Source: Pseudoalteromonas luteoviolacea (GTDB lineage Bacteria > Pseudomonadota > Gammaproteobacteria > Enterobacterales > Alteromonadaceae). From it: a stretch of 64,000 bases of DNA. Each line of letters opens with the position of its first letter. Within the stretch, counting starts at the first letter, position 1. A program made the position numbers and the translations under genes. The stretch is taken from contig NZ_CP015411.1 of assembly GCF_001750165.1 (NCBI RefSeq), positions 3,572,501 to 3,636,500 on the forward strand, written 5' to 3'. Below the pieces are notes generated by a model that made no database searches, was not told the origin of the DNA, and saw only the letters and a program-made list of their open reading frames with translations. This document shows, one piece after another, positions 63,930 to 64,000 of the stretch.

Positions 63930-64000
63930 AACAGCTCCAAACTACTCAATATATTTTGCGAAAATAACCTGCTAAAATTGTCATTTTTTCAGCGGCCGTG

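Noticed and set aside
1..64000. CRISPR array
   Set aside because: No series of regularly spaced direct repeats of 23-40 bases was seen; the only repeated short motifs are the GTCCG cluster and the tRNA copies.

Overview
The window looks like chromosome from a marine gammaproteobacterium of the Alteromonadales, most likely Pseudoalteromonas. This is inferred from AT-rich intergenic DNA, the 16S 5' end, the block uvrY-uvrC-pgsA-tRNA(Gly-Cys-Leu) (the E. coli order) and many exported proteins of marine-bacterium type. No species is claimed.

Layout. 1-660: the first ~250 bases of a 16S gene on the minus strand, with leader boxA and promoter, so the rest of the rRNA operon lies to the left of the window. 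845-8160: two small unknown proteins, an EamA transporter, an Mpo1-like protein, and a heavy-metal RND pump (adaptor plus inner-membrane pump, with no outer-membrane channel gene) behind a His-rich small protein. 8314-12492: accessory, decaying DNA with a fosA-type pseudogene carrying two in-frame stops, three GNAT acetyltransferases, an IS903-like element with a frameshifted transposase, and an older relic of a related element. 12634-19052: YaiI, a chemoreceptor divergent from a porin, endonuclease V, an AraC regulator divergent from a small membrane protein, and another GNAT. 18986-26303: a very large SNF2-family helicase followed by two paralogous secreted proteins. A decayed helicase tail lies between them, showing that the helicase 3' end plus the neighbouring gene was duplicated as one segment. 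26547-30171: a racemase/zinc-ribbon acetyltransferase pair and a PepSY membrane operon. 30242-33430: membrane proteins and a di-haem peroxidase-like protein.

33494-45041: two paralogous lipoproteins lie divergent from a six-gene operon: adaptor, ABC ATPase, two FtsX/MacB-type permeases, sigma-54 response regulator and histidine kinase. A candidate sigma-54 promoter and a cluster of six GTCCG motifs precede the operon, so the regulator probably controls its own exporter. 45107-52737: a secreted subtilisin with a chitin-binding-like tail, then a three-gene cassette. The cassette encodes a 1185-residue protein (Lon-type protease domain with Ser/Lys dyad kept, STAND NTPase, membrane segment, helical repeats), a sigma-70-like factor, and an unknown partner overlapping it by four bases. 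This cassette is the best candidate for an undescribed signalling or conflict system.

53001-64000: conserved chromosome. Eight tRNA genes (Gly-Cys-Leu units, one lacking Cys) follow pgsA, uvrC and uvrY. Then come a dicarboxylate/amino-acid symporter, a CBM9/DUF5916 outer-membrane protein, cysK, a periplasmic solute-binding protein and queE.

All calls come from reading the sequence and recalled family motifs. No database search was run.
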